64,000 nucleotides of DNA from Actinoallomurus iriomotensis (GTDB lineage: Bacteria > Actinomycetota > Actinomycetes > Streptosporangiales > Streptosporangiaceae). The translations under genes were made by a program, and so were the position numbers. The notes below the pieces were generated by a model. That model made no database searches. It was not told where the DNA came from and worked only from the letters and a program-made list of their open reading frames with translations. Positions 29,122 through 39,101 of this stretch are shown here, piece by piece (within the stretch, counting starts at the first letter, position 1; each line of letters begins with the position of its first letter). Location: NCBI RefSeq assembly GCF_030269445.1, contig NZ_BSTJ01000001.1:273898-337897 (forward strand), in the 5' to 3' direction.

Positions 29122-30510
29122 TTAGGCCCGGCGGCGGAGCAGTGCCAGGAACATCGCGTCGGTGCCGTGCCGGTGCGGCCAGAACTGGGCGTACGGGCCC
29201 TCGCCCAGGTCCGGGACGCCCTCCAGGTACGACGGGGAGTCCAGGCGCTCGATGTCGTCGCGGCCGCGCAGCACGTCGTCGACCACCACTCGGGTCTCGG
29301 CCAGGTGCGGTGAGCAGGTGACGTACGCGACCACCCCGCCGGGGCGTACCGCCTCCAGGGCCGAGCCGAGGAGCCGCCGTTGCAGCGGGCCGAGTTCGGC
29401 GATCGACTCCGGGCTGCGCCGCCAGCGGGCCTCCGGGCGGCGGCGGAGCGCGCCGAGGCCGGTGCAGGGCACGTCGGCCAGGACCCGGTCGAAGGTGCCG
29501 GGACGCCAGGCGGGCCGGGTGCCGTCCACGACGGTGACGGCCGCGGCCGGGTCGGCGGCGCGGCGTACCAGCCGGGCCCGGTGCGGCTGCAGGTCACAGG
29601 CCAGCAGGTGCGCGCCGCGCTCGGCCGCGAGCCCCGACAGCAGCGCGGCCTTGCCGCCCGGCCCGGCGCACAGGTCGAGCCAGCGTCCGTCGGGGCCGTC
29701 GAGCTCGGCGCGGGTGAGGGCGAGCGCGACGAGCTGACTCGCCTCGTCCTGTACCGCGGCGCGCCCCTCGGCCACGGCGGGTACGGCCGCCGGGTCGCCC
29801 TCGGGCAGGTACGCGGCGTACGGGGAGTAGGCGGCGGGGTCACCGCCCAGCTCGGCGACGGTCGCGCGGCCGGGCCGGGCCACCAGGGTGACGCGCGGGC
29901 GTTCGTTGTCGGCGGCCAGCAGCGCCTCGACCTCGCCGGCGCCGGCCGCGTCGCGCAGGGCGTTCACGATCCAGCGCGGATGGCTGTGCACGACCGAGAG
30001 GCGGCCGGTCTCGTCGTCGGGCGCGACGATGGCGAGCCACGCGTCCAGGTCGCGGGCGGACACCTTGCGTAGCACGGCGTTGGCGAACTTCGCCTGCCCC
30101 GGGCCGGCCACCGAGCGGGCGAGGTCGACGGCGGTGCCGACGGCGGCGTGTGGCGGGATGCGGGTGCCGAGGAGCTGGTGCGTGCCGAGCCGCAGGACGT
30201 TGAGCAGCGGCTGGTCGATCTTGGCCACGGGGCGGTCGCTGCACATGCCGAGGACGGCGTCGTACGTGCCGCGCCCGCGCAGCGTGCCGTACGTCAGCTC
30301 GGTCGCGAGCGCGGCGTCGCGCCCGGACAGGCCGCGTTCGCGCAGCAGGGAGGGCAGGAGGAGGTTGGCGTAGGCGTCGCGTTCGTCGACGGCCTGCAGG
30401 ACGTCGAACGCGGTGCGGCGGACCTGGTCGCGAGGGCGCCGGGGGGCCGGCCGGCCCTGTCCCCTGCCCTGTCCCTTGCCTCGCCGGGAGCCGGTGGATC
30501 GCTGCGGCAT
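29122..30510 (-). CDS. rsmB: 16S rRNA (cytosine-967-C5)-methyltransferase
   Basis: The 462-residue protein has an N-terminal basic tail, a NusB-like RNA-binding domain (VRRTAFDVLQAVDERDAYAN) and a C-terminal SAM domain with WLDLCAGPGGKAALL. Both catalytic cysteine motifs are present, DVPCTGLG and YVTCSPHLAETR. It methylates C967 of 16S rRNA. Its ATG overlaps the fmt stop (TGATG), giving the operon def-fmt-rsmB. Confidence 0.95.
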   Translation of the reverse strand: MPQRSTGSRRGKGQGRGQGRPAPRRPRDQVRRTAFDVLQAVDERDAYANLLLPSLLRERGLSGRDAALATELTYGTLRGRGTYDAVLGMCSDRPVAKIDQPLLNVLRLGTHQLLGTRIPPHAAVGTAVDLARSVAGPGQAKFANAVLRKVSARDLDAWLAIVAPDDETGRLSVVHSHPRWIVNALRDAAGAGEVEALLAADNERPRVTLVARPGRATVAELGGDPAAYSPYAAYLPEGDPAAVPAVAEGRAAVQDEASQLVALALTRAELDGPDGRWLDLCAGPGGKAALLSGLAAERGAHLLACDLQPHRARLVRRAADPAAAVTVVDGTRPAWRPGTFDRVLADVPCTGLGALRRRPEARWRRSPESIAELGPLQRRLLGSALEAVRPGGVVAYVTCSPHLAETRVVVDDVLRGRDDIERLDSPSYLEGVPDLGEGPYAQFWPHRHGTDAMFLALLRRRA

Positions 30511-31436
30511 CAGATCAGCGCGTCGCCTTCGGCCGGGCGCACGCCGCGGGCCCAGGCGGTGGCCGGCATGCGCTGCTTGCCCTGCGGCTGGACGTCGCCG
30601 AGGACCACGGGATGGGAGCCGGTGCCGGCGAGGACCTCGGCCTTGGTGGCGCGCAGCTCACCCGGGGCGAGCGGCTCGGCGTCCGGCGCCGGGCGTACGG
30701 GACCGAGCTTGAGCCGGTCGCCGCGGAACGTCGTCCAGGCCCCCGGCGCGGGCGTGCAGGCGCGGACGCGCCGGTCGACGTGCTGCGCGGGCAGCGTCCA
30801 GTCGACGTGGGCGTCATCGGGGGTGAGCTTGGAGGCGTACGAGACGCCGTCGGCGGGCTGCGGGCGGGGCTCGAGCTCGCCGTCCTCGACGCCGTCCATG
30901 GTCGCGACGAGCAGGTGCGCACCGGTCTCGGCGAGCCGCGCGAGCAGGTCGCCGCTGGTGTCGGTCGGCTGGATCGGCTCGGTCACCACGCCGTACACCG
31001 GCCCGGTGTCGAGGTCCTCCTCGATCTGGAAGGTCGCGGCGCCGGTGATCTCGTCGCCGTGCAGCACGGCCCGCTGCACCGGGGCGGCACCGCGCCAGGC
31101 GGGCAGCAGCGAGAAGTGCAGGTTGATCCACCCGTGGCGGGGGATGTCCAGCGCCACGCGCGGGATCAGCGCGCCGTAGGCCACGACCGGGCAGCAGTCG
31201 GGGGCGATGGCGCGCAGCCGGTCGAGGAACTCCGGCTCCTTGACCTTGGCGGGCTTGAGCACCTCGACGCCCGCCTCGGCGGCGCGCTGCGCCACCGGGC
31301 TCGGCGTGAGCCTTCGCCCGCGCCCGGCCGGGGCGTCGGGCCGCGTGATGACCGCGACGACCTCGTGCCGCGACTTCAGCAGGGCGTCGAGCGCGGGTAC
31401 GGCGGTCTCCGGCGTGCCGGCGAACACGAGGCGCAC
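30510..31436 (-). CDS. fmt: Methionyl-tRNA formyltransferase
   Basis: The 308-residue protein has the family motifs [19 protein letters not shown], the formyl-donor loop [20 protein letters not shown] and the catalytic DTGPVYG region. It formylates initiator Met-tRNA with 10-formyl-THF. The start is the GTG that shares one base with the def stop (TAGTG). Its stop overlaps rsmB. Confidence 0.96.
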   Translation of the reverse strand: MRLVFAGTPETAVPALDALLKSRHEVVAVITRPDAPAGRGRRLTPSPVAQRAAEAGVEVLKPAKVKEPEFLDRLRAIAPDCCPVVAYGALIPRVALDIPRHGWINLHFSLLPAWRGAAPVQRAVLHGDEITGAATFQIEEDLDTGPVYGVVTEPIQPTDTSGDLLARLAETGAHLLVATMDGVEDGELEPRPQPADGVSYASKLTPDDAHVDWTLPAQHVDRRVRACTPAPGAWTTFRGDRLKLGPVRPAPDAEPLAPGELRATKAEVLAGTGSHPVVLGDVQPQGKQRMPATAWARGVRPAEGDALI

Positions 31437-31981
31437 TAGAGCGCCTTGCCGAACATCGGGTGCGGGGAGTCCTTGACCACCGGAGCGTCGTCGCCGAACC
31501 ACTCCGACTCGCGGATCGCCTTCATCGCCGCCTTGCGCTGGTCGGGGTCGAGCCGGTCGATGAAGATCACGCCGTCGAGGTGGTCGGTCTCGTGCTGCAC
31601 GCAGCGGGCCAGCAGGTGGGTGCCCTCGAGGACCACCGGCTCCCCGTACATGTTGAAGCCCTTGGCCACGACGCCGATCGCGCGCTTGGCCGGGAAGACC
31701 AGGCCGGGCAGCGAGAGGCAGCCCTCGTCGCCCTCCTCCTGTTCGTCGGTCAGCTGGAGGCTGGGGTTGACGAGGTGGCCGAGCTGCTCGTCGACGTAGT
31801 AGGTGAACACCCGCAGGCCCACGCCGAGCTGCGGCGCGGCCAGGCCGACGCCGGGCGCGTCGATCATGGTGTCGGAAAGGTCCTTGACGAGCGTGCGCAG
31901 CTCCTTGTCGAAGTCCTTCACCGGCTCGGCCGGGGTACGCAGCACCGGGTCGCCGAAGAGGCGGATGGGCTTGACGGCCAC
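31436..31981 (-). CDS. def: Peptide deformylase
   Basis: The 181-residue protein has all three deformylase motifs: [10 protein letters not shown] (44-53), EGCLSLPG (86-93) and the metal site QHETDHLDG (129-137). It removes the formyl group from nascent peptides. It starts with GTG behind a GGAG and is fused by one base to fmt, so both ends of the formyl cycle are co-translated. Confidence 0.96.
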   Translation of the reverse strand: MAVKPIRLFGDPVLRTPAEPVKDFDKELRTLVKDLSDTMIDAPGVGLAAPQLGVGLRVFTYYVDEQLGHLVNPSLQLTDEQEEGDEGCLSLPGLVFPAKRAIGVVAKGFNMYGEPVVLEGTHLLARCVQHETDHLDGVIFIDRLDPDQRKAAMKAIRESEWFGDDAPVVKDSPHPMFGKAL

Positions 31982-32028
31982 GAACGGCTCCGTTCACGTC
32001 TCGTAGTTGGGCAGGACCAGTCTACGGT

Positions 32029-35000
32029 TCAGATCAGCTCGAGCGGGTCGACACGGACGCGCACGACGTCGGCGGTCTTGCGCGTGCTGCGGGTGGCCTG
32101 CGCCGCCTTGAGAAGCCGGGACAGGGCGGCGCCCCGGCCCCGATCGACCCGTACCAGCGCGCGCTCCTGGCCCTCCCCCAGCTCGACCGGCCCGAGCACC
32201 TCCGCGTCGTCCGGCAGGCGGGCGGCCTCGACCAGCTCCCGTATCGACTGCGGCGTGCCGGTGAGCGAGGCCATCCGCACGGCGGGCGGGAACCCGAGCT
32301 CCCGGCGCTCGGCCAGCTCCCGCTCGGCGTACGTGACGGCGTCCCAGCGGATCAGGGCCTGTACCGGCGCGAGCGACCCGTCCGCGAGCACGATGACGGG
32401 GCCGCGCGGGCGTACGAGGGCGGCGGCGTTCATCCAGCGCCGCAGCGCCTCCTCCCCGGCGCGCAGGTCGGCGCGGCCGAGCAGCACCCAGCCGTCGAGC
32501 AGCAGCGCGGCGGCGTACCCGCCGTCGGCCACCGGCTCGGCACCGGGCGTCGCGACCACCAGCGCCGGTTCGCCGGAAACCTCGGCGAGCACGCCGTCGC
32601 GGCCGGACGTGCGCACGGGCACCCCGGGGAACGCGCGGCCGAGCTCCTCGGCGGTGCGCCGCGCGCCGACGACGACCGCCCGCACCTGGCCGCCGCCGCA
32701 CTCGGGGCACCGCCAGGCCCCGGCGATCCGGCCGCACCAGCGGCAGTACGGGGCGGCGTGCGAGGAGCGCAGAGACAGCGGACCCTCGCACTCGGGACAG
32801 CGCGCCGGCCCGCGGCAGCGCGAACACGCGAGCGCGGGAACGTAGCCGCGCCGCGGCACCTGCACGAGGACGGGCCCGTGCTCGAGTCCCTGCCGCGCGG
32901 CGCGGAACGCCATGTGCGGCAGGCGCGCGCTGCGGGCGGCCTCGTCGCGCGCCAGGTCGGCGTCGTCCCCGGCGGGCCGCACATAAGCCATGGAGGCGCG
33001 CAGCCGCTCCCGCCCGGGCACGAGCGGCCGGGCCCACCCGGCCCGTACGAGCTGCGTGGCGTCGGTCGTGCGGGTGAACCCGCCGATGAGCGCCCCGGCC
33101 CCCGCCCGGTGCGCCCGGAGCGCGAGCACCTCACGAGCGTGGGGATAAGGGGCGTGCGGCTCGGCGTGCACGTCGTCACCGTCGTCCCAGAGCACGACGA
33201 GCCCGAGCTCGCGAACGGGCGCGAACATCGCGGCCCGCGTGCCGACGACGGCCGCCACCCGCCCACGACGTACGGCGAGCCAGCGACGGTAGCGCTCGGC
33301 GGGCCCGAGCTCGGCGGTGAGCGCCACATGACGGCCGTCGCCGAGCTCCCGGCGCAGCGCCCGATCGACACGCGCCACGTCGCGACCGTCGGCAACGATG
33401 ACGAGCGCCCCCCGCCCGCCGGCGAGCACGGCCCGCACCGCGAGCGCGGCCTCCGCCGTCCAGTCACCGCCGGGCAGCGCGTTCCAGACGGCCCGCGGCG
33501 CCCGCCCCGCCGTGAGCGCCTCGAGAAACGACGCACCCGCGGGATAGGCCTCCCAAGGCCCGGCCGCCGGAGCCGTGACGTCAGGGGTCCGCGCCCCGAG
33601 TTCCCGTCCGCCGCTCCGCCCACTGGGAGCGGGTACGGCCCCGGTCACCACGACGCCCTCCGAAGCCGCGGCGTCACCGGCCTCCGCCTCGGACTCCTGA
33701 CCACCACCTGGCTCACCGGATGCGGGTACGGCACCGGTCCCCATGAGGGAACCCGCCGTCACACCGCCCGCTCCGGCGGCCTCATCGTCACCGCCGGTTC
33801 CGCCACTCCGGACGGCCCCGGCCCCGGCCTGGTCGCCCCCGGCAGTCCCGGCACCACGGTCGGCCTGGCCGCCACCGTCTGCCGCACTGACACCGCTTGC
33901 CGCGTCATCGCCGTCCGGTGCGTCGTCTCCACCGTGCGACGCGTCAGGACCGGCGAGAACGCCGGGAGCGGAGGCTTCTCGGTCGGCTCCGGCCTCACCA
34001 GAACCGGCGGGAACGCCACCACCAGCCACGTCACCGCCACGACCGGCGGACGCGTCGTCACCACCGCCGGCGAGCACCCCGCCGCCGGGCATGCCGCTGT
34101 TACCACCGCCGGCCTCCCCACTGCCATCAGGAGAGATCCCACCGGCAGAGGGCTCACCGGTGTCGTCGGCGGAGACCTCAGGCGGTGCCACGGGTGCCGA
34201 GTCCGTGAAGGCGACGGTGTCCGGCGCCCTCGGGACATCGGCGCGCGACGCCTCAGCGGTGGCCGCGGCGTCCGGCGAACCGGCCGTCTCCTCGGCCGCT
34301 CGGCCCTCCGGGTGGTCGTCGCCCGGCCGCGCCAGGTCCGTTTCCTCCCGCCCACGGCCGCCCTGACCCGCCGTACCGCTCGTCGTCGCCGGCCCTGCCG
34401 GGTCGGCCGGGGCCTCGTCCGCCGTACCGCTCGTCGTCGCCGGCCCTGCCGGGTCGGCCGGGGCCTCGTCCGCCGTGCCGGACTCCACCGGACCGGTCCC
34501 GCTCACAGGATCGGCCAACGCCTCGAGCGCCGACCCGGACTCCGCCAGACCGGTACCGCGCCCACAATCGGCCCGGGCCTCATCCACCGACCCGGACTCC
34601 ACCGCGCCGCTCCCACTCCCAGGATCGACCAACACCTCGGACGCCGACCCGGACTCCGCCAGACCGGTACCGCGCCCACAGCCGACCCAGGCCTCATCCA
34701 CCGACCCGGACTCCACCGCGCCGCTCCCGCGCGCGGGATCGGCCGACGCCTCGGGTGCCGCCGGGCCGGGATCGCGCCCAGAGTCGGCCAGGGCCTCATC
34801 CGCCGACGCGGGCTTCGCTGAGACGTTTCCGCCTCCGGATTCGCGCCCAGGGGCCGATGGGCCGATTTCGTTCGCGGGCGCGGACGCGTCCTCGTTCTCG
34901 ACGCGGGCGTGGCGGGGCGGGATGGCCAGGCGCAGGACGTCCGCGAGGGTGCCCGCGTAGCGGTCGGCGATCTCTCGGGCGAGCGCGGCGATCTCCGGGG

Positions 35001-35379
35001 CCAGGACCGGCTCCGGGGAGGTGACGCGCTCCAGGTACGCGAGCCGGCCCTCGTGGTCGCTCTTGTCCACGCGTTCGAGCAGGAAGCCGTCCATGAGCTG
35101 GCCCGCGAACCGGACCCGGACCCGGCATCCGGGGACGGCCGCCTCGTCCAGCGCCGAGGGGACCAGATAGTCGAAGGGGCGGTCGAGGTGCGGGAGCGGC
35201 ATGTCCACCGCCACCCGCGCGACCGGGAGCGCCTCGGCGGGCGTGCGGGTGTTCTTCTTGGTCGTGCGCTTACCCCGGCCGGGGCCGCGGTCCCGCGCGC
35301 CGCCGGCCGGCGCGGGTGCCGCCGGCTCCGGGAGGTCGCCCATCCCGGGAAGCACGCCCATCTCCACGCCGTCGGTCAC
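32029..35379 (-). CDS. priA: Primosomal protein N' (actinobacterial PriA) with a 446-residue insertion
   Basis: The protein is 1116 residues; actinobacterial PriA is usually near 650-720. Residues 50-160 are the 3' DNA-end binding domain (VARVAVDMPLPHLDRPFDYL). The helicase-like part resumes at about 607 (YPAGASFLEALTAGRAPRAV) with the zinc cysteines CSRCRGPARCPEC and YCRWCGR. The nucleotide site is degenerate, GGRGALVIVADGRD in place of Walker A, as is common for actinobacterial PriA. Residues about 161-606 are a Gly/Ala/Ser/Asp/Glu/Pro-rich disordered insert with internal tandem repeats. It starts with GTG after GGAGAG. Confidence 0.9.
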   Translation of the reverse strand: MTDGVEMGVLPGMGDLPEPAAPAPAGGARDRGPGRGKRTTKKNTRTPAEALPVARVAVDMPLPHLDRPFDYLVPSALDEAAVPGCRVRVRFAGQLMDGFLLERVDKSDHEGRLAYLERVTSPEPVLAPEIAALAREIADRYAGTLADVLRLAIPPRHARVENEDASAPANEIGPSAPGRESGGGNVSAKPASADEALADSGRDPGPAAPEASADPARGSGAVESGSVDEAWVGCGRGTGLAESGSASEVLVDPGSGSGAVESGSVDEARADCGRGTGLAESGSALEALADPVSGTGPVESGTADEAPADPAGPATTSGTADEAPADPAGPATTSGTAGQGGRGREETDLARPGDDHPEGRAAEETAGSPDAAATAEASRADVPRAPDTVAFTDSAPVAPPEVSADDTGEPSAGGISPDGSGEAGGGNSGMPGGGVLAGGGDDASAGRGGDVAGGGVPAGSGEAGADREASAPGVLAGPDASHGGDDAPDGDDAASGVSAADGGGQADRGAGTAGGDQAGAGAVRSGGTGGDDEAAGAGGVTAGSLMGTGAVPASGEPGGGQESEAEAGDAAASEGVVVTGAVPAPSGRSGGRELGARTPDVTAPAAGPWEAYPAGASFLEALTAGRAPRAVWNALPGGDWTAEAALAVRAVLAGGRGALVIVADGRDVARVDRALRRELGDGRHVALTAELGPAERYRRWLAVRRGRVAAVVGTRAAMFAPVRELGLVVLWDDGDDVHAEPHAPYPHAREVLALRAHRAGAGALIGGFTRTTDATQLVRAGWARPLVPGRERLRASMAYVRPAGDDADLARDEAARSARLPHMAFRAARQGLEHGPVLVQVPRRGYVPALACSRCRGPARCPECEGPLSLRSSHAAPYCRWCGRIAGAWRCPECGGGQVRAVVVGARRTAEELGRAFPGVPVRTSGRDGVLAEVSGEPALVVATPGAEPVADGGYAAALLLDGWVLLGRADLRAGEEALRRWMNAAALVRPRGPVIVLADGSLAPVQALIRWDAVTYAERELAERRELGFPPAVRMASLTGTPQSIRELVEAARLPDDAEVLGPVELGEGQERALVRVDRGRGAALSRLLKAAQATRSTRKTADVVRVRVDPLELI
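34370..34745 (-). repeat. Tandem repeats inside the priA insertion (51 nt and 114 nt units)
   Basis: Two kinds of in-frame repeat are visible. A 51-nt unit is present twice from 34370 to 34471 and encodes S-G-T-A-D-E-A-P-A-D-P-A-G-P. A 114-nt (38-residue) unit occurs from about 34480 to 34745; its GACTCCGCCAGACCGG anchor lies at 34538 and 34652. Both lengths are multiples of three, so the reading frame is kept. Confidence 0.9.
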
Positions 35380-35439
35380 CTCTCCGTCCTACCAGACCTC
35401 CCCACCGCGAACGCGCGACCACGGCCACGCCCCGCCGCC

Positions 35440-35870
35440 CCACGAACGTACGCGCCGGAGCCGAACCGGCGCGCCACCCGCCCCGACCGGGCGGCCATCG
35501 GGGCGGCGACCACGACCCGAACGCCAACCCGTACGCGGGGAGCACGAACAGGAACCCCGCCCCGACCGGGCGGCCATCCCAGCGGCGACCACCACCCGAA
35601 CACGCCAACCCCCGTACACAGGGAGCACGAACACTCCATCCGACCGAGACGCCCACCCCGGCGACCACCACCACCCGAACACGCCAACCCCCGTACACAG
35701 GGAGCACGAACCGCACCCGCTCCGACCGAGACGGCCACCCCGGCGGCGGCCACGCCCCGAACACGCCGTCCTCGTACGCGCCGGAGCACGAACAGGCACA
35801 CCCGGCGGCGACCACTGCCCGCGCACGCCGTCCCCGTGCGTACCGGAGCACAGGGACACCCCAGCGGGAC
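35440..35870. repeat. Intergenic array of five imperfect ~80-nt repeats upstream of priA
   Basis: The anchor GGAGCACGAAC recurs at 35539, 35622, 35701 and 35783, with GGAGCACAGG at 35845; spacings are 83, 79, 82 and 62. Each unit also carries a GGCGACCACCACCCGAACACG-like block. Spacings are not multiples of three and every frame is filled with similar arginine/proline-rich text, so it is non-coding. It fills most of the 656-bp gap between priA (start 35379) and the YjbR gene; nothing else is seen there. Confidence 0.85.
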
Positions 35871-36035
35871 GGCCCTCCCGGGCGGCTACCGACTCGATCA
35901 CGGCCACGCCCCGCCGCCGCGGACCCGGACCGGCAGGCCGCCCGCCTCGACCCGGCGATCACGGCCCGCGACACGGAAACGACCGTGGGCCGCGCCCGTA
36001 GCGCCGAAGGATCCGGGCGCCTCCCCGGGCGGTCG

Positions 36036-36395
36036 TCAGGCGTCTTCGCGGACCGTCTTCGAGGCGTGCTCGGCAGCCACGCGTTTGGGGACCACGCCGC
36101 GCCAGGCGTCCAGGACGAGTTCGTGCATCTCCTCCACCGAGATGGCGTCCAGGCGGACCTCGATCCAGTTGAAGCGCTGGTCCGACACCCGGGGCATCAG
36201 GAACTTCTCCGGCTCGGCGGCGATCATCGCCTCCCGCTCCTCCTTGGGGAAGCCACAGCCCATCGTGGTCTCGTCCCGGGAGAGGGCCGCGTAGACGATC
36301 TTGCCGACGCGGAACTTCACCCGGTCGCGGATGAGGTGTTCCTCCGAGCGCGGCAGGGTGGACGTCAGGCGGCGGATGTCGTCGATCGTGACCAT
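36036..36395 (-). CDS. MmcQ/YjbR-family protein
   Basis: The 119-residue protein matches the YjbR fold: RRLTSTLPRSEEHLIRDRVK at the N-terminus, VYAALSRDETTMGCGFPKEE and FNWIEVRLDAISVEEMHELV. YjbR proteins have a cyclically arranged DNA-binding-like fold of unknown role. It lies between priA and a P450 gene on the same strand, outside the conserved metK-priA neighbourhood, so it is an insertion into the core region. Confidence 0.87.
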   Translation of the reverse strand: MVTIDDIRRLTSTLPRSEEHLIRDRVKFRVGKIVYAALSRDETTMGCGFPKEEREAMIAAEPEKFLMPRVSDQRFNWIEVRLDAISVEEMHELVLDAWRGVVPKRVAAEHASKTVREDA

Positions 36396-36461
36396 GGGGC
36401 GGCCTCCTCCTTAGCGGCGGCCCTCAGCATGGCACCGGGCACCGACAGACCGCGGCGACGC

Positions 36462-37673
36462 TCAGGCCGGGGTGAACGTGACCGGTACGGCCTTCGGGCC
36501 GCGCAGGCTCGCGACGTGCCAGCGCAGTTCGTCGAACGGCACGGCCAGGGTCAGGTCGGGCAGCCGCCGCAGGATCGCGCCGATGGCGATCTCGCCCTCC
36601 AGGCGGGCGAGAGGCGCGCCGAGGCAGTAGTGGGCGCCGTGCCCGAACGCCAGGTGCGTGTTCTCCGTACGGGTGACGTCGAGCCGGTCCGGGTCGGCGA
36701 AGTGCTCCGGGTCGCGGTCCGCGATGGCCGTGGCGATCATGACGGTGTCGCCTCGCGGGATCCGCACGCCGCCGATCTCCACGTCCTCCGTCGGGAACCG
36801 GATCACCCCGGGGTTGACCGGCCCGTCGTAGCGCAGGAGCTCCTCCACCGCGCCGGGCAGCAGGCCCGGGTCGTCGCGGACGAGCTTGAGCTGCTGCGGA
36901 TGGGCCAGCAGGGTCGCGGTGCCGCCGGCGATGAGGTTGACCGTGGTGATGTACCCGGCGACGAGCAGGAGGAAGGCCATCGCGACCAGCTCGTCCTCCT
37001 CCAGGCTCCCCTCGTCGTCGCGCGCGGTGATCAGCGCGCTGAGCAGGTCGTCGCCGGAGTGTCCGCGCTTGTCCGCGATCAGGCTTTCGAGGTACCCCCA
37101 CATCCGGCGCCACGCCCGGTCCACGACGTCGCGGTCGTAGTGCTGCTCCTGGCCGAGAATGTCGTCGGTCCACTCCTGGAAGCGCGCGCGGTCGGTGACG
37201 GGCACGCCGAGCAGTTCGCAGATGACGGTGACCGGCAGGGGCAGCGCGATGTCGGCGACCAGGTCGGCGCGGCCGGCGGGCGCGACGGCGTCGATCAGGC
37301 CGTCGGTGATCTCCTGGACGCGCGGGCGCAGCGCCGCGACGCGGCGGGCGGTGAACGCCTTGGAGACGAGACGGCGCAGGCGGGTGTGGTCGGGCGGCCC
37401 CACCCTGATCATGCTCCGCAGGAACGACTCGCGCTCGGCCGAGGGCAGCAGGTCCAGCAGGCGGCCGTCGGTCGCGTCCCGCAGGTCGCTGCTGAAGCGC
37501 GGGTCCGACAGCGCGGCCAGCCCGTCCTCGTACCGGGTGACAAGCCACGCCTCGATGCCGCGTACGGTCGCCACGCGGCGTACGGGGCCCTCGCGGCGCA
37601 GCCTCTTGTAGAAGGGGAACGGGTCCGCGACGAACGCCGGGTCGTCGTACGGGAAGACCTCCGGCTCACCCAC
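36462..37673 (-). CDS. Cytochrome P450 with an unusual I-helix
   Basis: The 403-residue protein has the heme-thiolate motif FGHGAHYCLGAPLAR, the ExxR motif VEELLRYDG and the PERF-equivalent region DPDRLDVTR. The I-helix reads LLVAGYITTVNL, where most bacterial P450s have AGxE/DTT, so the acid of the acid-alcohol pair is isoleucine. It should be a soluble class I P450 needing ferredoxin partners, none of which are nearby. The function is unknown, perhaps secondary metabolism. Confidence 0.92.
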   Translation of the reverse strand: MGEPEVFPYDDPAFVADPFPFYKRLRREGPVRRVATVRGIEAWLVTRYEDGLAALSDPRFSSDLRDATDGRLLDLLPSAERESFLRSMIRVGPPDHTRLRRLVSKAFTARRVAALRPRVQEITDGLIDAVAPAGRADLVADIALPLPVTVICELLGVPVTDRARFQEWTDDILGQEQHYDRDVVDRAWRRMWGYLESLIADKRGHSGDDLLSALITARDDEGSLEEDELVAMAFLLLVAGYITTVNLIAGGTATLLAHPQQLKLVRDDPGLLPGAVEELLRYDGPVNPGVIRFPTEDVEIGGVRIPRGDTVMIATAIADRDPEHFADPDRLDVTRTENTHLAFGHGAHYCLGAPLARLEGEIAIGAILRRLPDLTLAVPFDELRWHVASLRGPKAVPVTFTPA

Positions 37674-37746
37674 CGGGCACCTCCTCCTCCCGCCCCACCG
37701 CCACTACCGACTGTGCCCGCCCGGACACGCGTCCAAGCACGCGAAA

Positions 37747-37776
37747 GGGCGGCCCCGGCACATGCCGGGACCGCCC
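37747..37776 (-). terminator. metK terminator hairpin
   Basis: GGGCGGTCCCGGCA and TGCCGGGGCCGCCC (one mismatch) form a 14-bp stem with a 2-nt loop, 14 nt after the metK stop on the minus strand. Confidence 0.8.
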
Positions 37777-37790
37777 TCATGACCGGAGGC

Positions 37791-38984
37791 TCAGAGGCCG
37801 GCGGCCTCGCGCAGCGCGTCGGCGCGGTGCGTGGTCTCCCACGCGAAGTCCGGCTCCTCGCGGCCGAAGTGGCCGTACGCCGCCGTCTGGGAGTAGATCG
37901 GGCGGAGCAGGTCGAGGTCGCGGATGATCGCGGCCGGGCGCAGGTCGAAGACCGCGAGCACGGCCTCCTGGATCTTCTCGACCGGGAGCTTCTCGGTGCC
38001 GAAGGTCTCGACGAACAGGCCGACCGGGTGCGCCTTGCCGATGGCGTACGCGACCTGGGCCTCGCAGCGGTCCGCCAGGCCCGCGGCGACGACGTTCTTG
38101 GCCACCCAGCGCATGGCGTACGCGGCGGAGCGGTCGACCTTGGACGGGTCCTTGCCGGAGAAGGCGCCGCCGCCGTGGCGGGCCATGCCGCCGTAGGTGT
38201 CGATGATGATCTTGCGGCCGGTGAGGCCGGCGTCGCCCATCGGGCCGCCGATCTCGAAGCGCCCGGTCGGGTTGACCAGCAGGCGGTAGCCCTCGGTCTC
38301 CAGGTCGAGCTCGGCGACGACCGGGTCGACCACGTGCTCCTTGATGTCCGGCGTCAGCAGGTCGCTCAGGCTGATGTCCGGGGCGTGCTGGGAGGAGACG
38401 ACGACGGTGTCGAGGCGGACCGGGCGGTCGCCGTCGTACTCGATGGTGACCTGAGTCTTACCATCCGGACGCAGGTATGGCACCACACCGTTGTTGCGGA
38501 CCGCGGACAGCCGGGCGGCGAGCCGGTGGGCGAGCGTGATCGGCAGCGGCATCAGCTCGGGGGTCTCCCGGCAGGCGTAGCCGAACATCAGGCCCTGGTC
38601 GCCGGCGCCCTGACGGTCGAGGTCGTCGGTGCCCTCGCCCTCGCGGGTCTCGTACGCGTCGTCGACGCCCTGGGCGATGTCGGGCGACTGGGCGCCGATC
38701 GACACGGACACGCCGCACGAACGCCCGTCAAAGCCCTTGCTGGAGGAGTCGTACCCGATGTCCAGGATCTTCTCCCGGATGACACCGGGGATGTCCACGT
38801 ACGTCTCGGTGGTGACCTCACCCGCGACGTGAACCTGGCCGGTAGTGATCATGGTCTCGACGGCGACGCGACTCTTGGCATCGTCCTTCAGCATCGCGTC
38901 GAGGATCGCATCGCTGATCTGGTCCGCGATCTTGTCCGGGTGACCCTCGGTCACGGATTCTGAGGTGAACAGGCGACGGGACAC
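37791..38984 (-). CDS. metK: S-adenosylmethionine synthetase
   Basis: The 397-residue protein has [47 protein letters not shown] and the C-terminal [12 protein letters not shown]. It makes SAM from methionine and ATP. The GTG at 38984 starts [25 protein letters not shown] at 39054-39059 could be its -10 box. No SAM riboswitch is apparent in the leader. The order coaBC-metK is the normal actinomycete arrangement. Confidence 0.97.
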   Translation of the reverse strand: MSRRLFTSESVTEGHPDKIADQISDAILDAMLKDDAKSRVAVETMITTGQVHVAGEVTTETYVDIPGVIREKILDIGYDSSSKGFDGRSCGVSVSIGAQSPDIAQGVDDAYETREGEGTDDLDRQGAGDQGLMFGYACRETPELMPLPITLAHRLAARLSAVRNNGVVPYLRPDGKTQVTIEYDGDRPVRLDTVVVSSQHAPDISLSDLLTPDIKEHVVDPVVAELDLETEGYRLLVNPTGRFEIGGPMGDAGLTGRKIIIDTYGGMARHGGGAFSGKDPSKVDRSAAYAMRWVAKNVVAAGLADRCEAQVAYAIGKAHPVGLFVETFGTEKLPVEKIQEAVLAVFDLRPAAIIRDLDLLRPIYSQTAAYGHFGREEPDFAWETTHRADALREAAGL

Positions 38985-39101
38985 GTGCGTGTACTCCTTG
39001 CAGCGGCTGCTGACTGACGTAAGCAGAGATGGACTTGCGTTTGTCGGTGGCGAAGTCTACCGAGAACGTATTAAAACGCGGGTGGGGCCGTGTCGGCCTC
39101 T

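Noticed and set aside
35440-35870. CRISPR array in the ~80-nt repeats
   Set aside because: Units are imperfect and contiguous with no unique spacers of constant length, and no cas gene is present. The same holds for the arrays at 42.6-43.9 and 55.2-55.5 kb.
35316-38963. A 1215-codon plus-strand frame through the priA upstream repeats, P450 and metK
   Set aside because: It is antisense to metK, P450 and the YjbR gene, which have clear family motifs; the first part is only repeat sequence.
38985-39101. SAM riboswitch in the metK leader
   Set aside because: No conserved SAM-I or SAM-II/IV core was visible in the roughly 115-nt region.
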